Assembly: GCA_037133475.1 (NCBI GenBank)
Contig: JBAXOB010000001.1
Location: 124,001 to 188,000, forward strand
Direction: 5' to 3'
From: CAIVAT01 sp037133475
GTDB lineage: Bacteria; Bacteroidota; Bacteroidia; Bacteroidales; FEN-979
Length of the DNA: 64,000 nucleotides
The notes beneath the pieces are model-generated. The model was given only the letters and a program-made list of their open reading frames with translations, had not been told where the DNA came from and made no database searches. This document shows positions 55,401 through 63,306 of the stretch, piece by piece. How positions within the stretch are numbered: the first letter of the stretch is position 1; every line of letters begins with the position of its first letter. A program made the translations under genes and the position numbers.

Positions 55401-57826
55401 GCTGTGCGGCATTGAGTGCAACGATCTTCAACGTGGCAGTCAATCCACTGCCGGTTCCTACGCTCGCAGGCCCTTCCGCCTTGTGTGCAGGAGCAACCGG
55501 CAATATTTACACCACAGAGGCAGGAAAGACCAACTATTCCTGGAATATTTCGGCGGGCGGCACCATCACTGCGGGCGGAACCGCCACCAGCAATACGGTG
55601 GCGGTCACCTGGAACAGTCCCGGATCACAGAGCGTTTCGGTAACCTACACCGATGCAAACGGCTGTACTGCTGCAAATCCGGCAACTTTCCCGGTTTATG
55701 TCAACCCGTTGCCGGTACCAACGATTTCGGGGCCGGTTTCTCCCTGTCAACTGGCGGCAGGAAATGTCTACAATACAGAACCGGGAATGTCGGGCTACCT
55801 TTGGACGGTTTCCACGGGTGGAGTGATCACCTCCGGTGCATCCACCAACAGCATCTCGGTGACATGGAATGCAGCCGGGTCACAATCGGTCAGCGTGCTC
55901 TATACCGACCCGGACGGATGTACCGCTGTTGCCCCCGTGACGTTCCTGGTTACCGTGAACCCCTTGCCCGGCCCCACAGGAGTTATCTCTGGACCAACTC
56001 CACTTTGCGCGGGAGCGCAGGGGCTGGTTTATTCTGTTCCGCCGGCTTCCGCTGCCCTCAACTATGCATGGACGCTGCCCCCCGGGTTCAACCTGGTTTC
56101 GGGGGCGGGTACCAGTTCTATCCTTGTGAACCTTGCCTCAAATGCCGCTTCCGGGAATTTACAGGTCTATGCATCGAATCAGTGCGGATCAGGACCCTCA
56201 TCCCCCCTGTACCCGGTTGCGGTGAATACCCCTCCATCAGGAAATGCCGGCCCGGATGGCATTACCTGCCAGGAAAACTCCTTTACCGTCACACAGGCTT
56301 CCGCGATCAACTATAGCCAGGTTCACTGGACTGCCAGCGGGCAGGGCACCCTGACCGGGAGCAACTCCTTATCGCCCAACTACATGCCGGCCCCGGGAGA
56401 ATATGGTCTTGTTACCTTAACGATGTTCGTTGCCGGCAACGCACCCTGTCCTGACGAAACTTCCGGGATGACCCTGGACATCAAGCCTGCCGCCACGGCC
56501 CGGGCCGGGAACGACCTTATCACCTGCGGGCAAAACCCGGTACTGCTGTCGGGTTCATCGGCTTCGAATTACGGCAGCCTGTACTGGACTACCTCCGGTT
56601 CAGGTGCGTTCAGCGACCCGTCGGTCCTGCACCCTGACTACACCCCCGCTATTTCCGACGTCAATGCCGGCAGCGTGTTGCTCACCCTGCATGTCACCTC
56701 CGCGGAGCCATGCAAACCTGATTCCGGAAGCCTGACCCTGACGATCCGGCGCCGTGCATCCGCATTTGCCGGGGCAGGCACCTCCATTTGCCAGGGTCAA
56801 ACGTTCACAATCAACCAGGCAGCGGCGCATGATTATTCATCCCTGACCTGGAGTACGGCAGGCGATGGCGTTTTCAGTGATCCGAACGTGGCAAACCCTG
56901 ATTACACGCCGGGAAACCTTGATATAGTTCACGGTTCGGTGGTATTAACCTTGAATGCGGAGGGATTGGTTCCCTGCCCGGCTGCCCGTGATTCACTGGT
57001 ACTGGACATCCAGAAGCGAGCCACCGTTCAACCCGGCCCCGATGGCGTAACCTGCCAGGGGAATCCTTTCCAGGTAAGTGGCGTCACGGCTGCGAACTAC
57101 CAGTCCATCACCTGGACCACCAGCGGAAAAGGCACCCTGACGGGAACCGCTGCTCTTTCGCCTGTCTATCATCCTGCCCCCGGTGAAACGGGAAGCATAA
57201 CCTTCACCCTGACTGTTGCCGGGCAAAATTCCTGTCACGACAGCACCGCCTTCTGCCGCATGGCGCTGACGATCTACCCGCAAGTCATGGTCAATGCCGG
57301 GAAGGATACCATCGTCGGGAGCAATACTTCCGCCCTCCTTGATGCCCAACCTTCCGGAGGAAGCGGGAATTACCATTTTCAATGGGAACCGGCATTACTT
57401 GTATTAAACGACACCGCCAGGATGCCTCAGACCATTACCCTTACAAAAGACACCCTCTTTATCGTGACGGTAACCGACCGGGTTACCGGCTGCAGCGCCT
57501 CCGACTCGGTCAGGATTCATGTTTCCGGCGAGGCTCCTCATGACTGCCTCGTGCTTTATAATTTTATCACCCCCAACGGGGATGGGGTCAACGATACCTG
57601 GATCATCGACTGTATCGAAAATTACCCCGCCAACACGGTGCAGATCTTCGACCGGTGGGGCGACCGGGTCAACAGCTTCGACGGCTATAACAACACAACG
57701 CAGGTATGGAATGGCACCAATGCGAAGGGAGCGCTGCTGCCCGACGGGACTTACTATTATGTGCTTACCATAAAAAATGAAAAGACCCGGACAGGCTGGG
57801 TCTTTCTCAGGAGCGGGATAAAATAG
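52433..57826 (+). CDS. Giant repeat surface protein with T9SS type B (CHU_C) sorting domain
   Basis: 1797 residues from the ATG at 52433. A signal peptide (TVFFLLPVIWLFPFYAAGEG) is followed by an N-terminal region of about 500 residues with FlgD-like (GLGNAIPDGTLITVNIHY) and Ig-like segments. Next come seven Ig/PKD-like repeats of exactly 87 residues, each opening NPLPVP, and an eighth diverged one. Then there are four longer repeats of about 95 residues of the type AGPDGITCQENSFTVTQA...YTPA. The last 90 residues (FITPNGDGVNDTWIIDCIENYP, VQIFDRWGDRV, WNGTNAKGALLPDGTYYYVL) form the gliding-associated C-terminal domain, the type B T9SS signal. A SprB/adhesin-like role is likely by architecture only. 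It converges with the M1-fusion gene, 12 bp apart. Confidence 0.9.
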   Translation: MDKIVQAWLKTVFFLLPVIWLFPFYAAGEGTKQLLPDSTISGAGLYIDNAAGSNFTKFGVGGCPANYRLYIHVKNAGEYILFGFQSAYANVPFTLRKPNGTVAFSGIVPYLQGQTGYITYYHQAIVGPYPASGRYSPLSYHVTSIADTGNYYFEIPASVTYSVTFDLWDFQVVTGLHSPAIPADAVNGRVWSQSWQVYASLGFYGYDYQPFNGSFFIYADDGIVSKLVFSNAAIGVVTVFCNPYGCLNTGNFTSDRQSKNVNTFSTYPAIAQYKVFLNDPDSTLYPSGVYGAITGTPTLVPDPGYPLCSGKKYVVVTVNKSGWMEVDITLPYGGSATKVTLFANVVPGVNNIPWNGLDGLGNAIPDGTLITVNIHYMNGLTNLPVWDQEENPDGYIITGVRPANISGLQPISFWDDSQLVTNTSGDPCNNPPQTTNLTGCTPGSMAGYAGCHPWQPADGYCHNKMINTWWYGSTSNTSFTALYTATVPSPAGHGATRCGAGTLLLHVTVLPNETADWYALPSGGSPILAGDTSFTTPLISVTTTYYAQARNGASGCQSAARIPVTATINPLPVPTITGPLTACQGSDGNVYSTEPGKSGYSWFVSPGGTITAGGGASSNTVTVTWNTPGVQTVSVNYTSPLGCPGAAPTLYAVTVNPLPVPVITGSNTACAGIAGNTYSTQPGMSAYSWTISPGGVVTAGGTSSSNSVTVTWTVPGTQTVTVNYTSGFGCAAVSATIFTITVNPLPSPSLTGPASLCAGTPGNLYATQAGMTSYAWIISPGGTLTSGGTTASNTATVTWNTPGNQTVSVNYANGSGCQALTPVVYPVTVNPLPLPAIAGPATLCAGTAGNTYSTQPGMSGYLWTVSPGGVVTAGGTSSSNTVTVTWSAPGVQSVSVNYLNSFGCAALSATIFNVTVNPLPVPSLTGPSVICTGASGNLYATDAGMSGYSWNISTGGIVTAGGTSSDNTVTVTWTIPGVQTVSVNYTNSSGCAALSATIFNVAVNPLPVPTLAGPSALCAGATGNIYTTEAGKTNYSWNISAGGTITAGGTATSNTVAVTWNSPGSQSVSVTYTDANGCTAANPATFPVYVNPLPVPTISGPVSPCQLAAGNVYNTEPGMSGYLWTVSTGGVITSGASTNSISVTWNAAGSQSVSVLYTDPDGCTAVAPVTFLVTVNPLPGPTGVISGPTPLCAGAQGLVYSVPPASAALNYAWTLPPGFNLVSGAGTSSILVNLASNAASGNLQVYASNQCGSGPSSPLYPVAVNTPPSGNAGPDGITCQENSFTVTQASAINYSQVHWTASGQGTLTGSNSLSPNYMPAPGEYGLVTLTMFVAGNAPCPDETSGMTLDIKPAATARAGNDLITCGQNPVLLSGSSASNYGSLYWTTSGSGAFSDPSVLHPDYTPAISDVNAGSVLLTLHVTSAEPCKPDSGSLTLTIRRRASAFAGAGTSICQGQTFTINQAAAHDYSSLTWSTAGDGVFSDPNVANPDYTPGNLDIVHGSVVLTLNAEGLVPCPAARDSLVLDIQKRATVQPGPDGVTCQGNPFQVSGVTAANYQSITWTTSGKGTLTGTAALSPVYHPAPGETGSITFTLTVAGQNSCHDSTAFCRMALTIYPQVMVNAGKDTIVGSNTSALLDAQPSGGSGNYHFQWEPALLVLNDTARMPQTITLTKDTLFIVTVTDRVTGCSASDSVRIHVSGEAPHDCLVLYNFITPNGDGVNDTWIIDCIENYPANTVQIFDRWGDRVNSFDGYNNTTQVWNGTNAKGALLPDGTYYYVLTIKNEKTRTGWVFLRSGIK
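54137..55963 (+). repeat. Seven tandem 261-bp coding repeats
   Basis: Unit starts (codons for NPLP) fall at 54137, 54398, 54659, 54920, 55181, 55442 and 55703, every spacing exactly 261 bp; the next boundary at 55961 is 258 bp on. Units differ by many silent and coding changes, so this is not a fresh duplication. Confidence 0.9.
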
Positions 57827-57838
57827 GGTATCCAGCGG

Positions 57839-60800
57839 CTATTCCTCATCGAAGGATTTCAGGTTGTCGTCAGGCGTTCTGTCAACCAGGTAATTATAGG
57901 GATCGATGCCGGCCTGTACCGGTTTTTCCTTCACATGAAAGGTGAAAACATTATCCCTTTTGGTGAGCTTCAACCGTTTGAGCAATAAGGGTTTGCCCAG
58001 GTTGTATTTATTTACGGGCGCCCCGAAAATTCCGATATCAACATAATCGGCCATCGCGATGGCGGTTTCCTTACCCAGCGAATCGGCCCGGAATTTCTCG
58101 GAAATGGTATTCAGGGTGACTTCAAATCCATCTCCCTGCTTTTTAACCTTTGCGCCCACCATCCGGTTGGAGAAGAGGGTGATGTTTTCAAACATGTCGT
58201 CAACGAGGTATTGCAAAGTGTCGGGTGTGACCTTCCTGAAGGCGCGCACCGCCGAAAGCGACGTCGCATAGGGCGGTTTTTTGTAGGCAAAGGTGTCGAG
58301 CAGGCTGCGCAAGGCTTCGTTCACCTTCTCCTCGCCGATCATCTCTTTCAGGTAATACATCACCACGCTGGCCTTCTGGTAATGGATATAGCCCTGGTGT
58401 TCCGACCTGTCGAGGGGATGTTCGGCCTCAAATTCCGAACTTCTGCCCCGTAAATAGCCATCCATCTCGTATTTCAGGAATTTCTTCATCTTATCCCGGC
58501 CATATTCCCTTTCCATCACCATCAGGGCCGAATACTGGGCAAAGCCTTCGCTCATCATCTCGCTTCCCTGCATGTCGGCCCCGCAAACCTGGTGAGCCCA
58601 GTATTGATGGCCCATTTCATGCGCCACCACGTAATAGACCAGGTCAACATCCTCTTTGGTCACCTTGCGCAGGTCGGTGATAAATCCGATTCCCTCGCTG
58701 TAGGGCATGGTGCCGGGAAAAGCCTGGGCAAACCCGGAATACCTCGGAAATTCAATGATCCTGCATTGTTTGTGGTAATATTTTCCGAAATTATGGGTGT
58801 AATAGTCAAGCGATTTTTCAAGGCTTTTCAGCATGTTGGGCACATTGTAGGCATGTTCCCTGATATAATAGACCTCCAGGTCGATGCCGTTCCACTTTTT
58901 CCTGGCCACCTCATAGCGGGCCGAAATGAAGGAATAAAAGTCAAGCGACTCCTGGTCGAGTTTATAGGTGAAATACCTTTTTCCACCTGCTTCCCATGAT
59001 TTCAGCAGGCTTCCCGGGGCGACGGCAATCTGGTCGGCCGCCGTGCTGATGGTGGTAGTCACCTCAACCCAGTCGGCATCGTCGGTAAGGTAATTGTTAG
59101 CCCTTGTGGCCAGGTCCAGTTCGTTAAGTTTCGGCATCCTGATGCGTTTGGGCAGCTTTAATTTAATCCGTTTGTTTTTATCCCCGATCTCATTGCCTTT
59201 GAGATAACCGAAAGCCGGCGTGATATCGGTGTTGTTAAAGAAGGTGCCATTCTGGGTAAGCTGCGTGAAAGTTACCTCGTTTTCGAATCCCCTGGTCATC
59301 CTCGAGACCTCGAACCTGATCAGGATGGTATCGTTGGGAAGCAGGGGTCTTGCCAGGGTGTAGATGCGATATCCGAGACGGGTATCGTTTAGCTTCATTT
59401 TGCTGCCCGGGATCAAGACCTTCACGCTGTCGGGGATCTGGGGAAGTGAAAAATGCAATTCACGGATCGGCTGCCCGGAAGTATTCCTGGCGCAGGCCTC
59501 AACGACTGCCTTCATGCTCCGTTCATAGGGCATCAGGTCGATGGTGTAGTTGTACCCATAAAACCGGGGTTGTACCAGCCCCTCGTATTTTTTGTAGGTC
59601 CGCTCATAGTCAACCTGCTTGTTTTCCTGTTCCTTTTCCGAATCAAACTTGTTCAGGATCTTGGTATTGTAATAGACAAAACCGAAACACAACAAAAACA
59701 GGCAGCCACAAAAAGCAATGGCAATCTTGTTTTTCGATAAAAGCCGTTGCGTATTCCGGAGGCGATGGCCAAACCCGGTTTCCTTACCCCTGATATAAAA
59801 TGAGAATATCACAAAACCCAGGAGGAGTGAAAAGATAAACCAATAGATGATGAACCAGGTAACAGAAGCGACAAAGGGGCCAAAACCGTTCATATCGGAA
59901 TAGGTAACGTCGGGCATCTGGCCGAATTTCACCATGTTGGTGTTTACCTTGAAAAGCCCCCAGATAAACTGGTTCAGGATAACAAAAACAATAAAGGCAA
60001 AGTAGGCGATATAACGGTTGTTGATGACATAATGAAAAAAGAGGGCAATGATGATAAGGTAGGCAAAGGTCATCAGGTTCATCACCATCAGCGATTTTAT
60101 ATATACATCCAGCTGGTAGCGATGATACCCGAAAGCAGTCTGCACAACGATCCCGATGATGATCGTGGCGGCAAGGACAAGGGCAACCGCGGCCACCATG
60201 GCCACTACCTTCGAAATAAAGAGCATGGAGCTCTGGATCGGCGTTGAATCCTGGATCTCGCTGAATTTTGCATCGCGTTCCTTCCACACAAGCACGCCTG
60301 AATAAAAGGTGACGATGGCAAGCAGGAAGAGGAAAAAGGAGCCCTTTATCGAGTCGATCACATTATAGGTCACGGGGTACTGCGCTGCTCCGTAGCGCCC
60401 GGTAAAGCTTGTCAGCGAAGCAACCAGGTTGATCAGCCCGATCAGCGTGATGATGATGAAGGTTGGATTTTTAATGATCGCCTTTGTCTCAAACCTTACC
60501 AGGTACCATAAGGCTGACAGCGAGAAGCGGTTGGCCCGGGTGGCAGTGTAGATTACAGATGAAGCCATGACGGGTGCAGCCTGTTTTTCGGCCCGTTTAA
60601 CCCTCTTCAGCCTGGAATTTTTTGTGGTAAAGGAAAATTTGAAATAGCCTGCAAACAACACCAGCATACTTAATCCCAGCCAGATAACCCGGTTGAAGAG
60701 GAAGGCGCCGGCAAGGGCCACGCCGTGGATGTTCTTTTCATCCACCGTAAGGTATTTCGAAATAATATTCTCGGGACGGAAACCAAACGGATCGAGCAGG

Positions 60801-61414
60801 TTGGCGAGCCATTCCTTCCCGATATCCCTGGTAAAGCCGGCCGATACTGCATAGAATATCAGGATCAGCATCGAGCCGATAAAGGATACGATGTTGCTCC
60901 TGAAGATAATGGCCAGCATATAAAGCAGTACTGCGGCGATGATCGTATTGGGGATGCCGAAGGTGATGATCCCCAGCAGGTGTCCGTTCCACATGACGGC
61001 CCCGTATCGTTCGGGCTGTGCCCATGGCATCAGCGGCCCGAGCAGGCTGCCCAGCGACACCCCCAGCAGGGGCACCACGGCGATGGTGACGGCGCCGATA
61101 AACTTCCCGAAATAATAATCGCGTTTTTTTATGGGCGATGAAAAGACAAACTGGTACATGTCGTGCGCGAAATCACGGTTGGCAGTGGCATTCATGAAGG
61201 CGGTGGTCATCAGCAGGCAAACCAGCGACATAACACCGTAATAAAACTGGATGACATAGGGGGCGTTTTTATGAACGCTGCCTACACCACCACCGATAAT
61301 GACATCATCGGAAGAAACTGCTCCAAGTACCATCAGGGTGTTTATGATCAGGAATATCCAGGTCATCGGGGAACGAAGCCAGTATTTCCACTCGTAGGTG
61401 ATAAATTTCCACAT
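57839..61414 (-). CDS. ABC permease fused to an M1-family metallopeptidase
   Basis: 1191 residues. The N-terminal half has about twelve transmembrane helices in two ABC-2-type groups (WKYWLRSPMTWIFLIINTLM; then YLVRFETKAIIKNPTFIIITL), with the phrase VFSSPIKKRDYYFGKFIGA. The C-terminal half (from about residue 620) is extracytoplasmic and M1-like: FPRYSGFAQAFPGTMPYSEGIGF, zinc site HEMGHQYW and the third ligand Glu in SEGFAQYSAL. The spacing HExxH-X19-E is one longer than classic M1 but, as I recall, normal for this fusion family. The fusion suggests coupling of peptide or protein handling to transport. It follows the ATPase gene by 20 bp. Confidence 0.92.
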   Translation of the reverse strand: MWKFITYEWKYWLRSPMTWIFLIINTLMVLGAVSSDDVIIGGGVGSVHKNAPYVIQFYYGVMSLVCLLMTTAFMNATANRDFAHDMYQFVFSSPIKKRDYYFGKFIGAVTIAVVPLLGVSLGSLLGPLMPWAQPERYGAVMWNGHLLGIITFGIPNTIIAAVLLYMLAIIFRSNIVSFIGSMLILIFYAVSAGFTRDIGKEWLANLLDPFGFRPENIISKYLTVDEKNIHGVALAGAFLFNRVIWLGLSMLVLFAGYFKFSFTTKNSRLKRVKRAEKQAAPVMASSVIYTATRANRFSLSALWYLVRFETKAIIKNPTFIIITLIGLINLVASLTSFTGRYGAAQYPVTYNVIDSIKGSFFLFLLAIVTFYSGVLVWKERDAKFSEIQDSTPIQSSMLFISKVVAMVAAVALVLAATIIIGIVVQTAFGYHRYQLDVYIKSLMVMNLMTFAYLIIIALFFHYVINNRYIAYFAFIVFVILNQFIWGLFKVNTNMVKFGQMPDVTYSDMNGFGPFVASVTWFIIYWFIFSLLLGFVIFSFYIRGKETGFGHRLRNTQRLLSKNKIAIAFCGCLFLLCFGFVYYNTKILNKFDSEKEQENKQVDYERTYKKYEGLVQPRFYGYNYTIDLMPYERSMKAVVEACARNTSGQPIRELHFSLPQIPDSVKVLIPGSKMKLNDTRLGYRIYTLARPLLPNDTILIRFEVSRMTRGFENEVTFTQLTQNGTFFNNTDITPAFGYLKGNEIGDKNKRIKLKLPKRIRMPKLNELDLATRANNYLTDDADWVEVTTTISTAADQIAVAPGSLLKSWEAGGKRYFTYKLDQESLDFYSFISARYEVARKKWNGIDLEVYYIREHAYNVPNMLKSLEKSLDYYTHNFGKYYHKQCRIIEFPRYSGFAQAFPGTMPYSEGIGFITDLRKVTKEDVDLVYYVVAHEMGHQYWAHQVCGADMQGSEMMSEGFAQYSALMVMEREYGRDKMKKFLKYEMDGYLRGRSSEFEAEHPLDRSEHQGYIHYQKASVVMYYLKEMIGEEKVNEALRSLLDTFAYKKPPYATSLSAVRAFRKVTPDTLQYLVDDMFENITLFSNRMVGAKVKKQGDGFEVTLNTISEKFRADSLGKETAIAMADYVDIGIFGAPVNKYNLGKPLLLKRLKLTKRDNVFTFHVKEKPVQAGIDPYNYLVDRTPDDNLKSFDEE

Positions 61415-61434
61415 AGGTTTTCGGGAGTTGGCGG

Positions 61435-62307
61435 TTATACTAATTCGTTCAGTTTCGCAAAAAAGACATCTTCAAGATTTTCTTCGGCCCGGGTAAAGCC
61501 ATCCTCCGGGTCGGTGTCGGAAAAGACATGGATCAGCGGGTTCCCACCCGACAATTTACTTGAGATGATCCTGAACTCACCCTGGTATCTGGGCAATTCA
61601 GCTTTTTCCACCTTGCGTTCCCAAACCTTGCCTTTGATCTGCCGCAGGGCGTCGTCGGTATTACCGCAATACAATAGCCTGCCTTTGTCCATGATGGCCA
61701 TCCTGACGCAGAGTTCCCGCACATCCTGCACGATATGCGTGGAGAGGATGACAATGGTATTCTCGCCGATCTCGCTGAGGATATTGTAAAACCTGTTGCG
61801 TTCGCCCGGGTCGAGCCCGGCGGTGGGTTCATCCACGATGACCAGTTTCGGATCGCCGATCAGGCACTGGGCTATCCCGAACCGCTGGCGCATCCCGCCG
61901 CTGTAACTGCTGACCGATTTTTTCCGGTGCTCGGTCAGGTTCACCTTGTTCAGCAGGTAGGTCACCATTTCCCGGCGTTCGCCCCTGTTGGCAAAGCCCT
62001 TGAGCAGGGCAAGGTGATCGAGCAGGTCAACCGCGGATGTACGCGGATAGACGCCAAATTCCTGGGGCAGGTAGCCCAGCACCTTCCTGACCGCATCTTT
62101 GTTTTTCAGCACATCGATGTCGCCCAGCATCACCGAGCCGCTGTCGGCATCCTGGAGGGTTGCGAGGGTCCGCATCAGCGAAGATTTCCCGGCGCCATTT
62201 GGGCCCAGCAGGCCAAACATACCCTTGTCAATGGTGAGCGAAACATGGTCCATGGCAATAACGCCGTTGCTGTAACGCTTGCTTAAATTGTCGATGCGTA
62301 ATATCAT
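61435..62307 (-). CDS. ABC transporter ATP-binding protein, partner of the M1 fusion permease
   Basis: 290 residues. Walker A GPNGAGKS (35-42), Q-loop GYLPQEFGVYPR, signature SYSGGMRQR, Walker B LVIVDEPTAGLDP and switch His in LSTHIVQDV. The C-terminal extension ends FTRAEENLEDVFFAKLNELV. It energises the permease encoded directly downstream. Different from GldA at 27983. Confidence 0.93.
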   Translation of the reverse strand: MILRIDNLSKRYSNGVIAMDHVSLTIDKGMFGLLGPNGAGKSSLMRTLATLQDADSGSVMLGDIDVLKNKDAVRKVLGYLPQEFGVYPRTSAVDLLDHLALLKGFANRGERREMVTYLLNKVNLTEHRKKSVSSYSGGMRQRFGIAQCLIGDPKLVIVDEPTAGLDPGERNRFYNILSEIGENTIVILSTHIVQDVRELCVRMAIMDKGRLLYCGNTDDALRQIKGKVWERKVEKAELPRYQGEFRIISSKLSGGNPLIHVFSDTDPEDGFTRAEENLEDVFFAKLNELV

Positions 62308-62351
62308 GTATCCTGGTTTTTAGGTAAGATGCCAATAGCGGAAAAAGGTTA

Positions 62352-62359
62352 CAAATTTA
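62352..62359 (-). promoter_or_regulatory. -7 promoter box for the ABC-M1 operon
   Basis: TAAATTTG on the minus strand, 44 bases before the ATG at 62307; -33 not evident. Confidence 0.35.
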
Positions 62360-62444
62360 TGCCATTCCTCCCGTGAGGTGCGTTATTAAAGCGATCGGGG
62401 AAAAAATGTTTTACCGGTACAGGAACAATCCATCTTCATGAAAA

Positions 62445-62473
62445 GGGCTGTCCCAAACTTGTCGGGACAGCCC
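62445..62473 (-). terminator. Rho-independent terminator of the small lipoprotein gene
   Basis: GGGCTGTCCC (62445-62454) pairs exactly with GGGACAGCCC (62464-62473); on the minus strand a TTTT run follows. It lies about 48 bases after the lipoprotein stop and separates it from the ABC operon. Confidence 0.8.
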
Positions 62474-62520
62474 ATTCGATTCCTGTCAGCCAATGCAACT
62501 GCAAGGCTCCCCGGGAGGAG

Positions 62521-63087
62521 TTAAAAGGTATAGGAGAATGATCTCCCGGCAATATTGCCTGTCAGGCTGCCATGACCTGTGGTCATGTTCACATTCTCGT
62601 CAAATCCATAGGAGATGGTTTCCGAAATGGAGGTGCCCGCAACCTTTCCCTTGATTGTCATGGCAGGCGCTGCGAAATGAGCGGTAACAGCCGTGGAATT
62701 CACACTGCCTGTATAGGTCATCTGGCCACTCAGGGTATAATCATTGGTGCCCCCGTCGGTATACCGGTAATTGTTCCATGCCAGGGTTATGTTCCAGGTC
62801 CCTCCATCCCCGGTCTGGCTGGTGGTCATGGAACCGGTAACCACGCAACTGCCACCACTCGTGCTGGTAATGGTCTGGTTAATGGTAATGGTCTCCGACG
62901 GATTATCGCTTTTAGCCAGCTGGATTTGGGAAAAAACCGTGCTGAACGCTGTGAAAATTGCTGTGGCAGTCTGGGGGTCGGTGGGACCGGCAGGGCTGGC
63001 AGCAGCATCCGTCTTTTTCTTTGCACAACCGGAGATGAACAACATCACGATTGAGGCTAACATGAACATGCTGATTGCTTTTTTCAT
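62521..63087 (-). CDS. Small lipoprotein, function unknown
   Basis: 188 residues. Lipoprotein signal MFMLASIVMLFISGC (Cys about 21). The mature part is Thr/Ser/Gly-rich, with predicted beta strands (GSCVVTGSMTTSQTGDGGTW, NYRYTDGGTNDYTLSGQMTYTG, ISYGFDENVNMTTGHGSLTG). No family recognised; it may be a small beta-barrel or sheet protein on the membrane surface. It stands alone with its own terminator. Confidence 0.75.
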   Translation of the reverse strand: MKKAISMFMLASIVMLFISGCAKKKTDAAASPAGPTDPQTATAIFTAFSTVFSQIQLAKSDNPSETITINQTITSTSGGSCVVTGSMTTSQTGDGGTWNITLAWNNYRYTDGGTNDYTLSGQMTYTGSVNSTAVTAHFAAPAMTIKGKVAGTSISETISYGFDENVNMTTGHGSLTGNIAGRSFSYTF

Positions 63088-63306
63088 AAACTTTCGGATT
63101 TGATTGTTAACTGGATGATCACGAATTTTTTCGAAGTTTCAGGATAAAACCTAAAATTACCCTACAAATGTGAAAAAAATATTTCATACCGGCAACATTT
63201 TGCTGATTATTTTTTCCTCATGGTATCCGATGAAAAACAGGCCATTATTGCGGAAAAATTCTATCCCGTTGCGGTGACAAAAAATATTTGATAAAACCAG
63301 GCTGTG

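Noticed and set aside
54496..56316. 606-codon open frame overlapping the giant repeat protein
   Set aside because: It is in the alternate frame of the 261-bp repeats; its residues are Arg/Gly/Pro/His-rich with no domain, and the main frame has clear repeats and a sorting domain.
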